DNA from: Elgaria multicarinata webbii
Taxonomy: Eukaryota > Chordata > Lepidosauria > Squamata > Anguidae
Direction of reading: 5' to 3'
Assembly: GCF_023053635.1 (NCBI RefSeq)
Contig: NC_086182.1
Location: forward strand, 2,555,001 to 2,619,000
DNA: 64,000 nucleotides
Shown here: positions 11,687 through 22,760 of the stretch, in pieces
Layout: the number at the start of each line of letters is the position of its first letter
Position numbering within the stretch: position 1 is the first letter of the stretch
Notes under the pieces: model-generated
Seen by the model: the letters and a program-made list of their open reading frames with translations, nothing else
Databases searched by the model: none
What the model was told of the DNA's origin: nothing
Made by a program: the position numbers and the translations under genes

Positions 11687-14589
11687 TAATCCAATGTGAT
11701 CACTTAGAAATCAAATACATTTTGGTTATCAAGTGGTATCAGCAATTGTTAACCAAGGGCAGGATCAAACCAAAGTCAGGTACTTCTAAGTTGCTTTGAA
11801 GTCTATAAGATGCAATGTGCTTGATTTTGCTGGATTGGGCCTTGTGAGAGGGCCTTTAAGAATCCAGTAACCTGAACTAGTCCAGAGTTCATAACCCCTT
11901 TTCAGTGAAGCAAACAACTAATTGTATTGCCTTGCTGGTTTCCAGTTAATGGAAGGTCTGTGATTTAGTACCGAGATTCCACTTAAGCCAGAATTTGACC
12001 CTAGAACCTCTTCAGGTTGCCAAGGGGTCAGATCTGGAAGAAAGGAAGGTATGCCTCTGAGCATGTTCAAACATCTCTCTCTCTCCATGGAGTAATCGCA
12101 GTGCATCCCCCCAAAAAGGCCAGGAGGCAGAAATATGAAATATTTTGGTATCTCCCCCCCCTCACACACACACACTTTTAATTTGTTAATGACCCAGATC
12201 TCTTTGGAGACCATTTTTCATCTGAAAAATAATCCCTCTGCCTGCTGCTGCTGGAAATAGGGTGCTTTCTGGGAATGCCTGTCTTAAATGCTGAGTTGCT
12301 GGCAAAAATCAGGCAGCATCAGGGAGAAAACAGGGAGATGGAATAATAAGGTTTGAAGAGGTTTATTATAAAGGAGTTCAGTTCTAGGAATTGTGTGTGT
12401 GAGAGAGAAACAGAGAGCGAGAACTTCCAAGAAAAATTTAGGCAGTCTTCTGTTGGGAATGCTTTTTAAGTGTAATAAACAGGGCGGGGCAGTGTGTATA
12501 AAACAAGCAATTTGTTCCACAGAGCAGCTCAGCTTACAGATGGGCAGAAGCAGCCCTATCATGAAGGTGAGGCACCCCAGTACTTCTGAGTAAACATGGA
12601 TATGGAAAGACTCAAGCAGCACAGCTCTGTGGTTTGTGGGCAGGGGAAGAGGGGTGTCAGTTTTGTACTTTTGGAACGCCAGGGTGAGAGGTTTCTGTCC
12701 CCTCCAAATTTTCCTCCTTGCTCATCCACACAAGAGCCAATTTGGCTATGGGGCCGTATATAAATGTAATAAATAAATAAACCGGAGAGGTAGTAGAAGA
12801 CATAAGGTTTTGTAGCTTTTCTTTCAGAACAAGTGAGCACATGGAAGCCATGCGCTCTAGGTAAGGTCTAGCTCCAGCAGAGCACATGGCAATGGAAAGA
12901 GACACATGATTGATGCTCCATTTAATTGTATTTATTGGTTCCTCTCTCTTGTTTGGCAATTTAGTTAATCCACTTTGAGGCCTGGCTAAAGTGGTCACAT
13001 CAACTTCAAAAACCAACTGAAGTTTGGTGCCAAGAGTTCAGTCTCTCTGGAGAGGTCAAACAGCAGAAAGTGCAGGGTCAGAGGACCAAAGGGAATGGCA
13101 AAATCCGGGTGAGGTGTCATCCCTCCATCTTAAAACAAACACAGAAGAGGGGAAATGGTTTCTTTCATTAAACCAATAAGGGGTTTTAAATGTAAGGTTC
13201 TGTGCTGTCACTGACTGGCATCTCTGAAACAAGAGCTGGGGAAAGCAAGATATAAGGTTTTAAAGGAAACAAATAGATATTATTTTATATGGTTTTACAC
13301 GTTTTTGAAGAGGTGCATCGTTGATTATCTTGTTTGTAAGAGGTTTATTTTTGAGCTGCTTTGAGCCCACCTGAGGAGGGGAAAGTGGGATATAAGTTTT
13401 TTAATTCAAAACAAGTCATGGGAAAGTTCATGTTACCATTTTCCACCAATCTACTAAGTTTTGCTCTTCCGGTGCTGCAGAACCAATTTCTGTGTTTTAA
13501 AGGGAAAATATCCACTTATACAATCTCTGATTATAGGATGCTCCCAGTGCTACTAATTAGAAGGCATTTGTGCTGCAATTCCATCTTTTTTTCCTTAACA
13601 GATTTTCTGCAGTGGGAAAACCTGAAAGTGTTATGAGTGGAAGATGATGTCCCCTGGAACCAATGTAAAATTTCACGAATGAGGCAAGGGGTTGGTGTAA
13701 TGAAAGGTTTCTCTGGAAACACCCAGCACTCGTTTGTTCTTTTACTTAAATCCTGAGCCAGTGTCCATGATGCATTTACTTATTTAAATGGGGCAGCTGT
13801 GTCAGTCTGTAGTATGAAAACACGAAGAGTCTGTGGCACCTTTAAAGGTGTTTTATTATTGAGGCATGAGTTTCATGGGCTGAATTCATTTCGTCAGATG
13901 CAGGAATGGATAGAAACAAGATGGAAAAGTCAGTTACAGGCAAGCATTCCATTTACCTGTAGTTCCTCCAAAGGAGATTCCAAAATTAATACATAACTTC
14001 CTCCAACTTCCTGCCCCCCCTCCATAGTACTAAAAAGTTAGGGATGATTTTCTGTCCAGCTCCTGATTTTATCAGGGATGAAGGTAGTCTCTGTGTGTAG
14101 GTCTGATGGCAGAACTGCATGTGGATTGCACACTTCCCAGCAGCCCCTGTTTGAGAGGGCCGGCGTGTACTGGGATCCTTCCCTTTGGCTTCCTCCCACA
14201 AAGGACCTGCAGGAGCCAACAAAACCTTGAAGTCCATGCCTCATTTTCTCAGCAGTCTACAGGCTCCACTGTGCAGTGAACCCTACGCAAAGCTCACTCT
14301 CCCCAACACGTCTTCTGTCTCGGGAGCGAGCTTAGAGAGCCAGGTTTGGCCGCGAATGTGTGGTTCATGGCTGAAACCTTTGTGTGATGCAACGGCTTCT
14401 CTGGAGCTCATTGTATCTACTTAGATTTGCTTCCTAACCTAGCCTAAGAACTTGGAAAGGTTCATAATAAATCCACTTCTCACTCTAATATTTCTTTTCT
14501 TTTAAGTTTCATCTTTAAAATTTCATTTTAAAGGCAGATGAGTAATTATTTTCAAAGTGTCTGTAAAGGAACTAGGGCTAAGGAAAGGA
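11687..14589. other. Gene-free region
   Basis: No recognised gene. Short L2-like tails lie at 12745-12782 (ggggccgtatataaatgtaa) and about 13345-13405 (gctgctttgagcccacctga). The rest shows no repeat or exon I can name. Confidence 0.4.
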
Positions 14590-14676
14590 CTCATTCCTGC
14601 ATTGAGCAGGGGGTTGGACTCCATGGCCTTGTAGGCCCCTTCCAACTCTGCTATTCTATGATTCTATGATTCTATA
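14590..14676 (+). mobile_element. CR1 LINE 3' end
   Basis: It has cattcctgcattgagcaggg, then ttggactccatggccttgta and an attctatg repeat tail. The copy is short and 5'-truncated. Confidence 0.85.
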
Positions 14677-14940
14677 TGACTTCTTCACACAAGGCACAAT
14701 AAACTTGTGGTATTCAGTGCTTTGAGACATTATGATGGCCAGTAGCTTCCAGGCTGTAAAAACAAAACAAAAAATCTTTAGTCAAATTCATGGCAGAAGC
14801 AGCAGTGCACAGAAATTGGCCCATGACAGCTAAGTAGAGCCACTGTCCTGCTTCAGAGTAGGCCAAGGTGGGGTAGGTTAAAAGAGCTAGTTTACAAGTC
14901 ATCTCACGGTCTGGGCCAGCTGGGTGCAGGCAAAGAGCAA

Positions 14941-15055
14941 GAATCATAGAATCATAGAATAGCAGAGTTGGAAGGGGCCTACAAGGCCATCGAGTCCAAC
15001 CCCCTGCTCAGTGCAGGAATCCACCCTAAAGCATCCCTGACAGATGCTTGTCCAG
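14941..15055 (-). mobile_element. CR1 LINE 3' end
   Basis: The complement begins gaatcatagaatcatagaat, then agttggaaggggcctacaag and ccatcgagtccaacccc. It lies in inverted orientation to the copy at 14590, about 270 bp away. Confidence 0.85.
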
Positions 15056-16190
15056 GAAAGTGCAACCCACAAACAGGGTCGCAAGGCAGTCCAAGCCAGC
15101 AGGGGTCAATCAGAGATGCCAGAGCGAGTTCAAACACAGTCCCAAGGCCGTCCCATGTCTGACACATAAGGTTCCTGTGGAGCATCAAAGATTAGGCAAG
15201 CAGGGAACATGCAAGCCACATTCAGAGCTGGTACACAGACATTACAGCAACAATCCCTGCCTAAAATGGAGGTTTATCAGCCTGCGTTCTCAGAGCCCCA
15301 CTCAAGGCTTAACTGCAATTCTTCTTGCAGAAGCCTTGCTCATGAGAAGGCCTTTACTTCTAAAAGGCCTTCCACTACAAGTGGGCACTCTTTTATCTGG
15401 CTACTATTGTAGCCTGCATCTTTAAGTGCTGACCTCTCAGGGACTGAGCTCCCCGCCTTTTAAGGAGGCAGATCTGATGCCATCTCCCCCAAGGTTGCAT
15501 GGCAGTCTTGTGCATCCTCAGTGTTCTCCAATACCACCTGTTCCTGGGAACATCTGGCTCCAGAGTTTCTAGCTCAGCCTTCCCCAATCTGGTCTGGCCT
15601 GTATTTGGGGACGACGACTACTCATGTACGTGAACCAGGGCCAAACATAACCCCTCTCATCCTTCTCCAGTATGTTTCTTCAGTCACATTTAAAATCTCT
15701 AAGATGGTAGCTTTTACCTTGTCATATCATCCTGCTTCAGCAGGAGTCAGCATATCGACAGTCTCTTGGGCAGGCACGTCAGGCGTGGGGTCAATTTCAG
15801 GCCAAAATTGCTGCTGTTCTTGCTCCTGACACTTTTGTTGACCAGCTAACCATGTCATCTACGACTTGGGATGGCCCCCCTGCGCCATGCCCGCATTCTC
15901 GACCTGTGTAAGCGAGTCTTGAAAAAGGGGAACATTGAAAGGTTGTCTTTAATATTTTCATGTTCGATGACAGTCATCCGTTGCCATCAAAATAGCTTCA
16001 GCCCAATATCTGATGATGCCATGTAATCCCAAAATACATTTCTCAGATTGCACATCACAGCCATAATGGGTCCAAGAACTGCACTAGCCAGCCCAGCAAG
16101 TTGCCCCGTCTGGCCTGTTTCTTAAATGACCATGCTGTGCTCTGATGTGCAGAGAGAATATCGGCTCTCACAGCAAGTGTGGCAATATGT
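15056..16190. other. Gene-free region
   Basis: Only short open frames. The segment 15565-15610 resembles one arm of the squamate palindromic MITE (cagccttccccaatctgg). Nothing else is named. Confidence 0.35.
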
Positions 16191-16510
16191 TAGGGTGACC
16201 ATATGAAAAAGAGGACAGGGCTCCTGTATCTTTAACAGTTGTATTGAAAAGGGAATTTCAGCAGGTGTCATTGGTATATATGGGGAACCTGGTGAAATTT
16301 CCTCTTCATCACAACAGTTAAAGCTGCAGGAGCCCTGCCCTCTTTTAAATCTGATCACTCTGGTATAGCTCCTGCACCTTTAACTGTGGTAATGAAGAGG
16401 GAATTTCACCAGGTTCCCCATATATACAAATGACACATGCTGAAATTCCCTTTTCTTTGCAACTGTTAAAGATACAGGAGCCCTGTCCTCCTTTTCACAT
16501 GGTCACCCTA
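16191..16510 (+). mobile_element. Palindromic hAT-like MITE, copy 2
   Basis: TAGGGTGACC to GGTCACCCTA, 320 bp, flanked by caatatgt (16183-16190) and cagtatgt (16511-16518), an 8-bp duplication with one change. The order is A forward, B reverse (complete), b forward (truncated), A reverse. The 8-bp duplication supports hAT. Confidence 0.82.
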
Positions 16511-17837
16511 CAGTATGTGGCTGCCGTCATCAAGACCAGGCAGCCTGATAATATTCAAGCAGGCCAGAGCAATATTTAAAAGCTGGTGAGAGCAGAAGGC
16601 GTCTTCCTAGATGGAGCCCTGATGGGACTACAGTGAGAAAATGAAGAGGCGTCAGCCCAAAGCGGCAATGACTCATGGCCAGGCAAGGGCTGGCTGTGCC
16701 TGAATCCAGGCCTGGAAGGCCTCTTCCTAGAGGCCAGCCACAGCGGCCAGAGTGCAGAAGTGATCGCTGTGGTGACCAGGCAAAGCAGGAAGCCAGGTGC
16801 TTAGATTATAACAGCCCCAGCCTGCCAATCATCGGGGCTGTTGCTGCTCACCCCTTTCCCCTTCTATGTCTGAGGCCTGAGCACCCACACTCTCAGAACC
16901 ACCAGGTGCAGCCTGAGGCCATGAGATTCCTGCTTAGACCCCAGGAGTCCCTGAGATGACCGTTGTCCTGCTTCAGAAAAACTCCACGAAAGGCAGCACT
17001 GGCTACAACCAGGTCTGCATGTTTGTCCTCTGAACGTTGCCATCTGTGGAAAGGAAGCAAAGTTGCAAATCTTCCCCGCACATAATTTATTCTGGACCTG
17101 GTAGTCATTTCCTGGCCACTGGAAATCCAGTTCAGTCCCTGCTCCCCACCCCCACATTTCTCCAGGAATTGCCCACACTCTTGACAACCTTAGAGGCTAC
17201 TAGCCAGCTCATGGTTGCAGAGGAACAGGCCTAGCCATAAACATGCAGCACAGCAGTCTGCAGGCCTTCCTGATCATTATACACTGTTGGTCCCCCAGGG
17301 CTGAAAGAGCAGGAGGAGTCAGGGCAATGGAAGTTGTGTGGGGTAGGTGGGTGGGGGGTGAGACTGGCACAGTGGAAGCCTTTGCCGTCTCATCTCGAGA
17401 ACTTTCCAGAAGAGACTCGTTGGGTAGCCCTGAGAACAGGTTTGAACTGGTGGCCATCCTGCCAGGCAGATGAAGAGAGCTGTGTGTGGCGTAGCCAGCC
17501 AGCCGGCCAGGAAAACGCAGTCCGCCTCTGGAGGAATGTGCACACACAGCTCTGTGTGAAAGGCAGTACAAAACAAAGCATTTGCAGGCACAATTCCTCC
17601 TGCCAGTCCTCCATTGTGTGAAACTTTCTAGGGGCTCTGCTGCCTCAAATGGGGTGAGTGGGGGGGGGGGTTTGGCTATCCTGCAATAACCTTGTCTGAA
17701 AGTTACATGATTGCTCAACGGGGTGGGTAGGCCTGGCCCATCCTTCCTTCAGAGGAATTTTTATCCCATCCTTCCTCCAGAGTAGCTGATGTAGCTCCTC
17801 ACTCCTTCCACTTTAGCCTCCATTTTACCACTCTTTG
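16511..17837. other. Gene-free region
   Basis: Mildly GC-rich, with several opposed open frames but no recognisable protein. The 169-residue open frame on the - strand (17209-17718) has no similarity I know. Confidence 0.35.
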
Positions 17838-17879
17838 AGGTAGGTTAGGCTGAGAGATGGTGTCTGGTCCTAGACCCTA

Positions 17880-18300
17880 AGGTTATCCTCAGGGGTCCTT
17901 CTCCGCGAGCCCCTGCCAAAGGAAGCGAGGCAGGGGGCTACCAGGAGGAGGGCCTTCTCTGCTGTGGCACCCCGGCTGTGGAATGAGCTCCCTAAGGAGG
18001 TTCGCTTGGCACCTACATTATATTCTTTTAGACGCCAGGTGAAGGCCTTTTTATTCTCCCAGTATTTTAACAGTCTATAAATAAATTTTAACCTTGCTGT
18101 TTTAAATTTGCATTTTAAATTTGTATTTTTGCATTGCTGCTGTTTTTATCTTGGCTGTGCTTTTATATTGTATTTTATATTATGGTTTTATACTGTTGTT
18201 TTGTTTTGAATTGTCTTAATTTTGTGAACCGCCCAGAGAGCTTCAGCTATTGGGTGGTATAGAAATGCAATAAATAAATAAATAAATAAATAGAAATAAA
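17880..18300 (+). mobile_element. L2-like LINE 3' end
   Basis: It encodes RRAFSAVAPRLWNELPKEVR and FRRQVKAFLFSQ in pieces, then an AT-rich UTR ending gtgaaccgcccagagagct, ttgggtggtatagaaatgc and AATA repeats. It is a sister copy of that at 10105-10622, in the opposite orientation. Confidence 0.8.
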
Positions 18301-18370
18301 TAAGGTCACCCAGCCAGTTTCATTGCCGAAGTGGGGGATTTGAACCTGGGTCTCCCTGGTCTGAGTCTAA

Positions 18371-18886
18371 GGCCTTTGCTAGACCTACCTTTAAATCTGT
18401 GCAGGAGGAGGGGCGAGCCTGCGATTAAGTAGCGCGGGCTGTCACCCCAGTCTAAACATCAGACACGACGGGCTAAAGGAAAGCCCCGCTGCTCCCGCCA
18501 TTTTTTTTCTTGAAGGGCTGGGTGCTCAAAGTGAGTTTTTTTAAAAAGGTTTCCCTGCTCCCCCCCACCCTGCCCCCGATCTCCCTACCCTCCCACGATC
18601 TCCCCCTCTGGCCGCGATCCTGAGGAGCGCTGTGCCCCGTCCGCCGCTTTTTCTGGCTACTCGCGAGTAATTGCGGTAGCCGGGAAAAGCGGCAGAACAT
18701 CTACACGCCTGCGGTCTCAGGCTCATCCCGAGGCTGCGGGAAATACCGGGCTACAACTGGAGCCCGTTACCCCGGGACAAGGGAGGGTTGACCCCTGCCT
18801 GAGCCCGGGATACCCTGTGTGTCATCTGGACGCACAGGGGCAAGCCCGGAGTTCACCCCAGGCTAACCCGTGGTCTAGCAAAGGCC
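18371..18886. mobile_element. Harbinger-like non-autonomous transposon, copy 1
   Basis: The perfect terminal inverted repeats are GGCCTTTGCTAGAC and its complement, flanked by TAA (18368-18370 and 18887-18889). A 3-bp TAA duplication fits PIF/Harbinger. The interior is CpG-rich and shares ggctactcgcgagtaa-like and gtcatctggacgcacag blocks with the element at 20991. No transposase. Confidence 0.7.
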
Positions 18887-18899
18887 TAACACTCTAACC

Positions 18900-19311
18900 T
18901 AGGGTGACCCTATGAAAAGGAGGACAGGGTTCCTGTATCTTTAACAGTTGCATAGAAAAGGGAATTTCAGCAGATGTCATTTGTATGCATGTTGCACCTG
19001 GTGAAATTTCCTCTTCATCACAACAGTTAATGCTGCAGGAGCCCTGCCCTCTTTTAAATCTGATCACTCTGGTATAGCTCCTGCACCTTTAACTGTGGTA
19101 ATGAAGAGGGAATTTCACCAGGTTCCCCATACTGCAGCTATACTGTGACCAGATTTAAAAGAGGGCAGGGCACCTGCAGCTTTAACTGTTGGATGAAGAG
19201 GGAATTTCGCGAGGTTCTCCATATATACAAATGACACCTACTGAAATTCCCTTTTCAATGCAACTGTTAAAGATACAGGAGCCCTGTCCTCCTTTTCATA
19301 GGGTCACCCTA
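18900..19311. mobile_element. Palindromic hAT-like MITE, copy 3 (chimeric, 412 bp)
   Basis: It has the same TAGGGTGACC ends as the 320-bp copies but five units instead of four: A, complete B, truncated b, complete B, A. Its left part matches copy 2 and its right part matches copy 1 in the reverse orientation. The flanks carry ctctaacc and gtctaacc, the right one displaced by two bases. Confidence 0.75.
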
Positions 19312-20324
19312 TCGTCTAACCACTACACTACACTGATTCTTAGAGGGCCAATTGCAGAGGGGCCTTCTAGTCACCACATGGAGCATTTGACAGAGATGAT
19401 TCTGGCCAAGAACAGGACGTTGCAGCCTCTGTCCCTTAAGTGTACTTGGTTATTCAGCCCAATCTTGTGAAGTGTCTCCTTGCCATTCAGAAAACAAGGG
19501 AGTTAATCTCTCATTGCCCCTTTCCATCACAACTGTACGTACCCTGCTCTGGGATCCATGTCTGGGTGAAGGCACGGTTTAGACATTTTAAAATTACATG
19601 AATAATAAATCAATCATCTAAGCCAATGGCTAAAAGGCTTCTCTAGCTTCCAACCTACTTTAATCCTACTCAGATCTTTATTTTTAGGTGGATGGTACGT
19701 CTGGGTAACTAGGCAACTGGAATGATGCCACTATTTCTTTTAGATTGGGATGTAAACGGAAGCAGTTCCGTTTTGTGAAGGCCGAGAGAACTCTCAATCC
19801 AAAGGCAAGGAGCGTTGGAGCCACAGACTGGAGATTCGTTGAAGAAGGAGGTGTTAGATCATATTGTCCAACTTCAGGATCCCCAAGATTGGACACCTGA
19901 GGCTCCAGCAGTCCCCCAGCCGTCTACCTAATGCCCTAGAGAGTGACACGAGGACCCGGGATGGGAGTGCAAACGGGAGGGAATACGCTGGAGGGAAAAG
20001 CAGCATCCTGTCCTTCCTTGATACGTGTAACTTCCCTTTAAGTCCTTCATCATCCCTTCCTCTTGGGCTTTTCAGATCGAGCCATTTGACTACCCCCAGT
20101 GCTGTGTTGGGGGTTTCGTCCTGTATGAAGGACCATCTCCTCCCATAAATATCTGCCTGGACCCTAAGATCATTAAAAATATTGCTTATTTAAAATTGCT
20201 TTTAGCGGTCTATATTGTTTTAATTTTTTGTATTAAAATGTTTTAGATGTTTTTATCATGTTGTATTTTTGTATGTTGATGTTTTATAAATGAAATTACA
20301 GGTAATAATATCCTGCCCCATCAA

Positions 20325-20500
20325 ATAAAGTGAGGCAGGCAGGTGAAGACCCTTTTTATTCTCCCAGGCATTTTAGGTTCTTCTGTTTTTGTTGCTTTAA
20401 ATCAATTATTATATTTTTAGCTCTTTACACCACTGCTGGTTTATACTTTGGTTTTATGCTGCATTTTTAAACTTTAAAAGGTTTTATATTGACCCTGACA
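20325..20500 (+). mobile_element. L2-like 3' UTR fragment
   Basis: It has aggtgaagaccctttttatt, ctcccaggcattttaggttc and a T-rich UTR like that at 18040-18230. Confidence 0.5.
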
Positions 20501-20637
20501 CACTAAGCCATGGTGATTACGCATTTTGAACTAAACATTATGGTTTCTTTGTTTCTTTTTGTTGTGAATATTAACAAAACAGAACAAAAGAAATAGTGAA
20601 AAAGAAAAACAAAGAAACACTACATAACAAACATTAT

Positions 20638-20980
20638 GGCTTCCCTTGCTCGGCTTCGTCCATTTTCTTCCGCTGCCCCTTACGCCTGGAACGCTCTTCC
20701 AGAACACTTGAGAACTACAAGTTCAATCGCAGCTTTTAAAGCTCAGCTAAAAACTTTCCTTTTTTCTAAAGCTTTTAAAACTTGATTTTGTTCTGACTTT
20801 TATACTGTTAGTTTTACTCTACCCTGTGCCTGTTTGGTGCATTCTCTTCCCCTCCTTATTGTTTTATTATGATTTTATTAGAATGTAAGCCTATGCGGCA
20901 GGGTTTTGCTATTTTATTGTTTTACTCTGTACATCACAATGTACATTGATGGTGCTATATAAATAAATAAATAATAATAA
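20638..20980 (+). mobile_element. L2-like LINE 3' end, second subfamily
   Basis: Translation gives APYAWNALPEHLRT and IAAFKAQLKTFLFSKAF, then a UTR ending gcggcagggttttgct, gtacattgatggtgctatat and AATA/AAT repeats. The tail type matches 9740-9848 and differs from that at 18300. Confidence 0.75.
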
Positions 20981-20990
20981 CCAAGACTTA

Positions 20991-21691
20991 GGGCCTTGCT
21001 AGACCTGCCGGCTTACGCCGGCAGGGAGGCGGGGCCGAGGCGCGCTGAAGTTAGCGCGCCTCCCCCAGGCTACCAGACGGCGGACGCGTAGCGACGTCAC
21101 GTCCCTGCCGGCGTCCGCCATTTTTTTATTATTATTTTAAAGGGGCCGGGTGCGGCCCGAAGAGGGTGGACAAGGTAAGTGGGTTTTTTTTGTTTTTTTT
21201 ACGGGGGGGGGGGGGGCGAAGGATCACCGGGTGGGTGGCAGGGTGGGTGGCACGGGGGGAGGCCGGGTGCGATCGCGCCGCGCGCCGCCCGAGCTCGGGC
21301 AATGCCTGGCATGGGGTGGCATTGCCCGGGCGGCATGCGGCGGATCGCACCTGGCCTCCCCCCGTGCCACCCACCCTGCCACCCACCCTGTGATCCTTCG
21401 CCCCCCCCCCCACCGCCGATGTGCCTGGTCCGCGCTGTGCCCGGTCCGCGGCTTTTCGTGGCTCCTCGCGAGTAAGTGAGGAGCCGCGAAAAGCCGCAGA
21501 ACTCTCCACACTTCCCCCAGCCCCGGCCTGAGGCCGGAGCTGGGGAAAAGGCGCGCCATAAGCGACTTCGCTTATGGCGCGTAAGACCAGGCCTCAGCAC
21601 GGCCTGTCTCCGGATTCCCGTGTGCGTCATCTGGACGCACAGCAGGGAAGCCGGGACAGAATGCGCGCTAAGGCCTCGTCTAGGAAGGCCC
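20991..21691. mobile_element. Harbinger-like CpG-rich transposon, copy 2
   Basis: The ends are GGGCCTTGCTAGACC and the complement of GTCTAGGAAGGCCC. It shares tcgcgagtaa, gcgaaaag and gtcatctggacgcacag blocks with 18371-18886. The centre holds a long hairpin: poly-G plus cgaaggatcac... (21203-21300) pairs with ...gtgatccttcg plus poly-C (21318-21412). The open frames on both strands here come from this structure and are not genes. No target duplication is preserved. Confidence 0.72.
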
Positions 21692-22514
21692 CTGGAGTGT
21701 CATGTGAACCATTCCTAACCATGGTGGCTACATAACCACAGCTTAAAAATCCTCATTAACCATGTACTGCCAAAGGGTTAGAAGCCTAACCATGGCTTAG
21801 CATGTTGTCTGATAATCTTCTATCCTGTTCATGGGTGTTGTTAGGTCCGGACGCACCAACCCCAAATCTATTTCCCTGTGCCAATGGAACAGGTTTTTTT
21901 TCCAGCTTAACTGCCCTGCAGAGGATAATTTTCACGGGGGATTGCAGCGGGGGTGGGAAGTTAATTCTCTCCTTTCCATGTGCTGCGAGAACCCCCCGCC
22001 CATCTTTCCCCAGCATGGTAATTCTGCTTGGGGGGAAAGTTTTCATTGGTTTGGGTGCAAATTAATCTAAGAATGTATTTTATTGGAGATCAGCTGGATG
22101 AGATATTAATTGGCTGGGTTTGGTGCCTGTGAAATCCTAGTAATTATTTCTACTTGGCTATAAATTAGCATATCCTGATTTTATGCAGGTTTCTGTTCTG
22201 TGGGCCTGGGTCCCTAACCTTTTAAGGGCCTAGCAACGACTCAGATCATGGTGCTGCATTTTATGATATTATCTGTTCTAAACTGCTCAGAAAGCTTTGG
22301 CTATTGGGCAGCATAGAAATGTAATAAATAAATAAATCGTGCTAACAGCATATGTACAGATATTTCTCTGAAACTGAGAGTGAGAAATTTGCCTTACACT
22401 AAACACACACATACAAACACACCTCAAGGATTGTAATTCTGCTCATCAGTCCAGTCTTACAGAGTATGCCTTGCCTGTCCACAGCCCTCCTTGTCAAAGG
22501 TGATATCAGAGTAA
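21692..22514. other. Gene-free region with possible conserved element
   Basis: 21700-21830 has repeated aaccatgg motifs. 22080-22190 is AT-rich and contains attaattgg, agtaattat and ataaattagc. An L2-like tail lies at about 22260-22337 (ttggctattgggcagcatag). Confidence 0.4.
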
Positions 22515-22760
22515 GGCTGGATTCACACAACACACTAACCCACCCAATGTGGGTTGTTACTGAACTCTGGGTTATTGTGTTGTCTGAATGCAGCACATAG
22601 ACTGGGTTCACACAACCCACCATGGGTTATTGGGTTGTCTGAACATGACACATTTTTGCAGGGTGGGTTAACATGTTGTCTGAATGCAGTGCATTTTCCA
22701 CTGGGTGGCTTATTAGCAATGGAGGGTGGTTTATTTTTCCTGAACAAGCCACCTTAAGAA
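22515..22760. repeat. Unclassified repeat with internal tandem motifs
   Basis: Three similar blocks contain ttcacacaac...cc, gggtta and gttgtctgaa(t/c)(a/g): about 22520-22600, 22608-22655 and 22660-22700. The arrangement suggests a degenerate MITE or tandem array. Family unknown. Confidence 0.45.

Larger units (their letters stand above)
17838..19345. mobile_element. Old repeat interrupted by three later insertions
   Basis: The host repeat pieces are gaggtaggttaggctgagag (17838), aaggtcacccagccagtttc with tttgaacctgggtctccctg (18302-18368), and taacactctaacc...actacactacactga (18887-18899 and 19314-19335). In order they read as one ancient squamate LINE/SINE-like unit. It is split by an L2 fragment, a Harbinger-like element and a hAT-like MITE. 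Confidence 0.65.

Noticed and set aside
21132-21630. Long overlapping open frames on both strands in GC-rich DNA
   Set aside because: They lie in the CpG-rich Harbinger-like element and its hairpin, are low in complexity (Gly/Pro/Arg/His), and resemble no protein.
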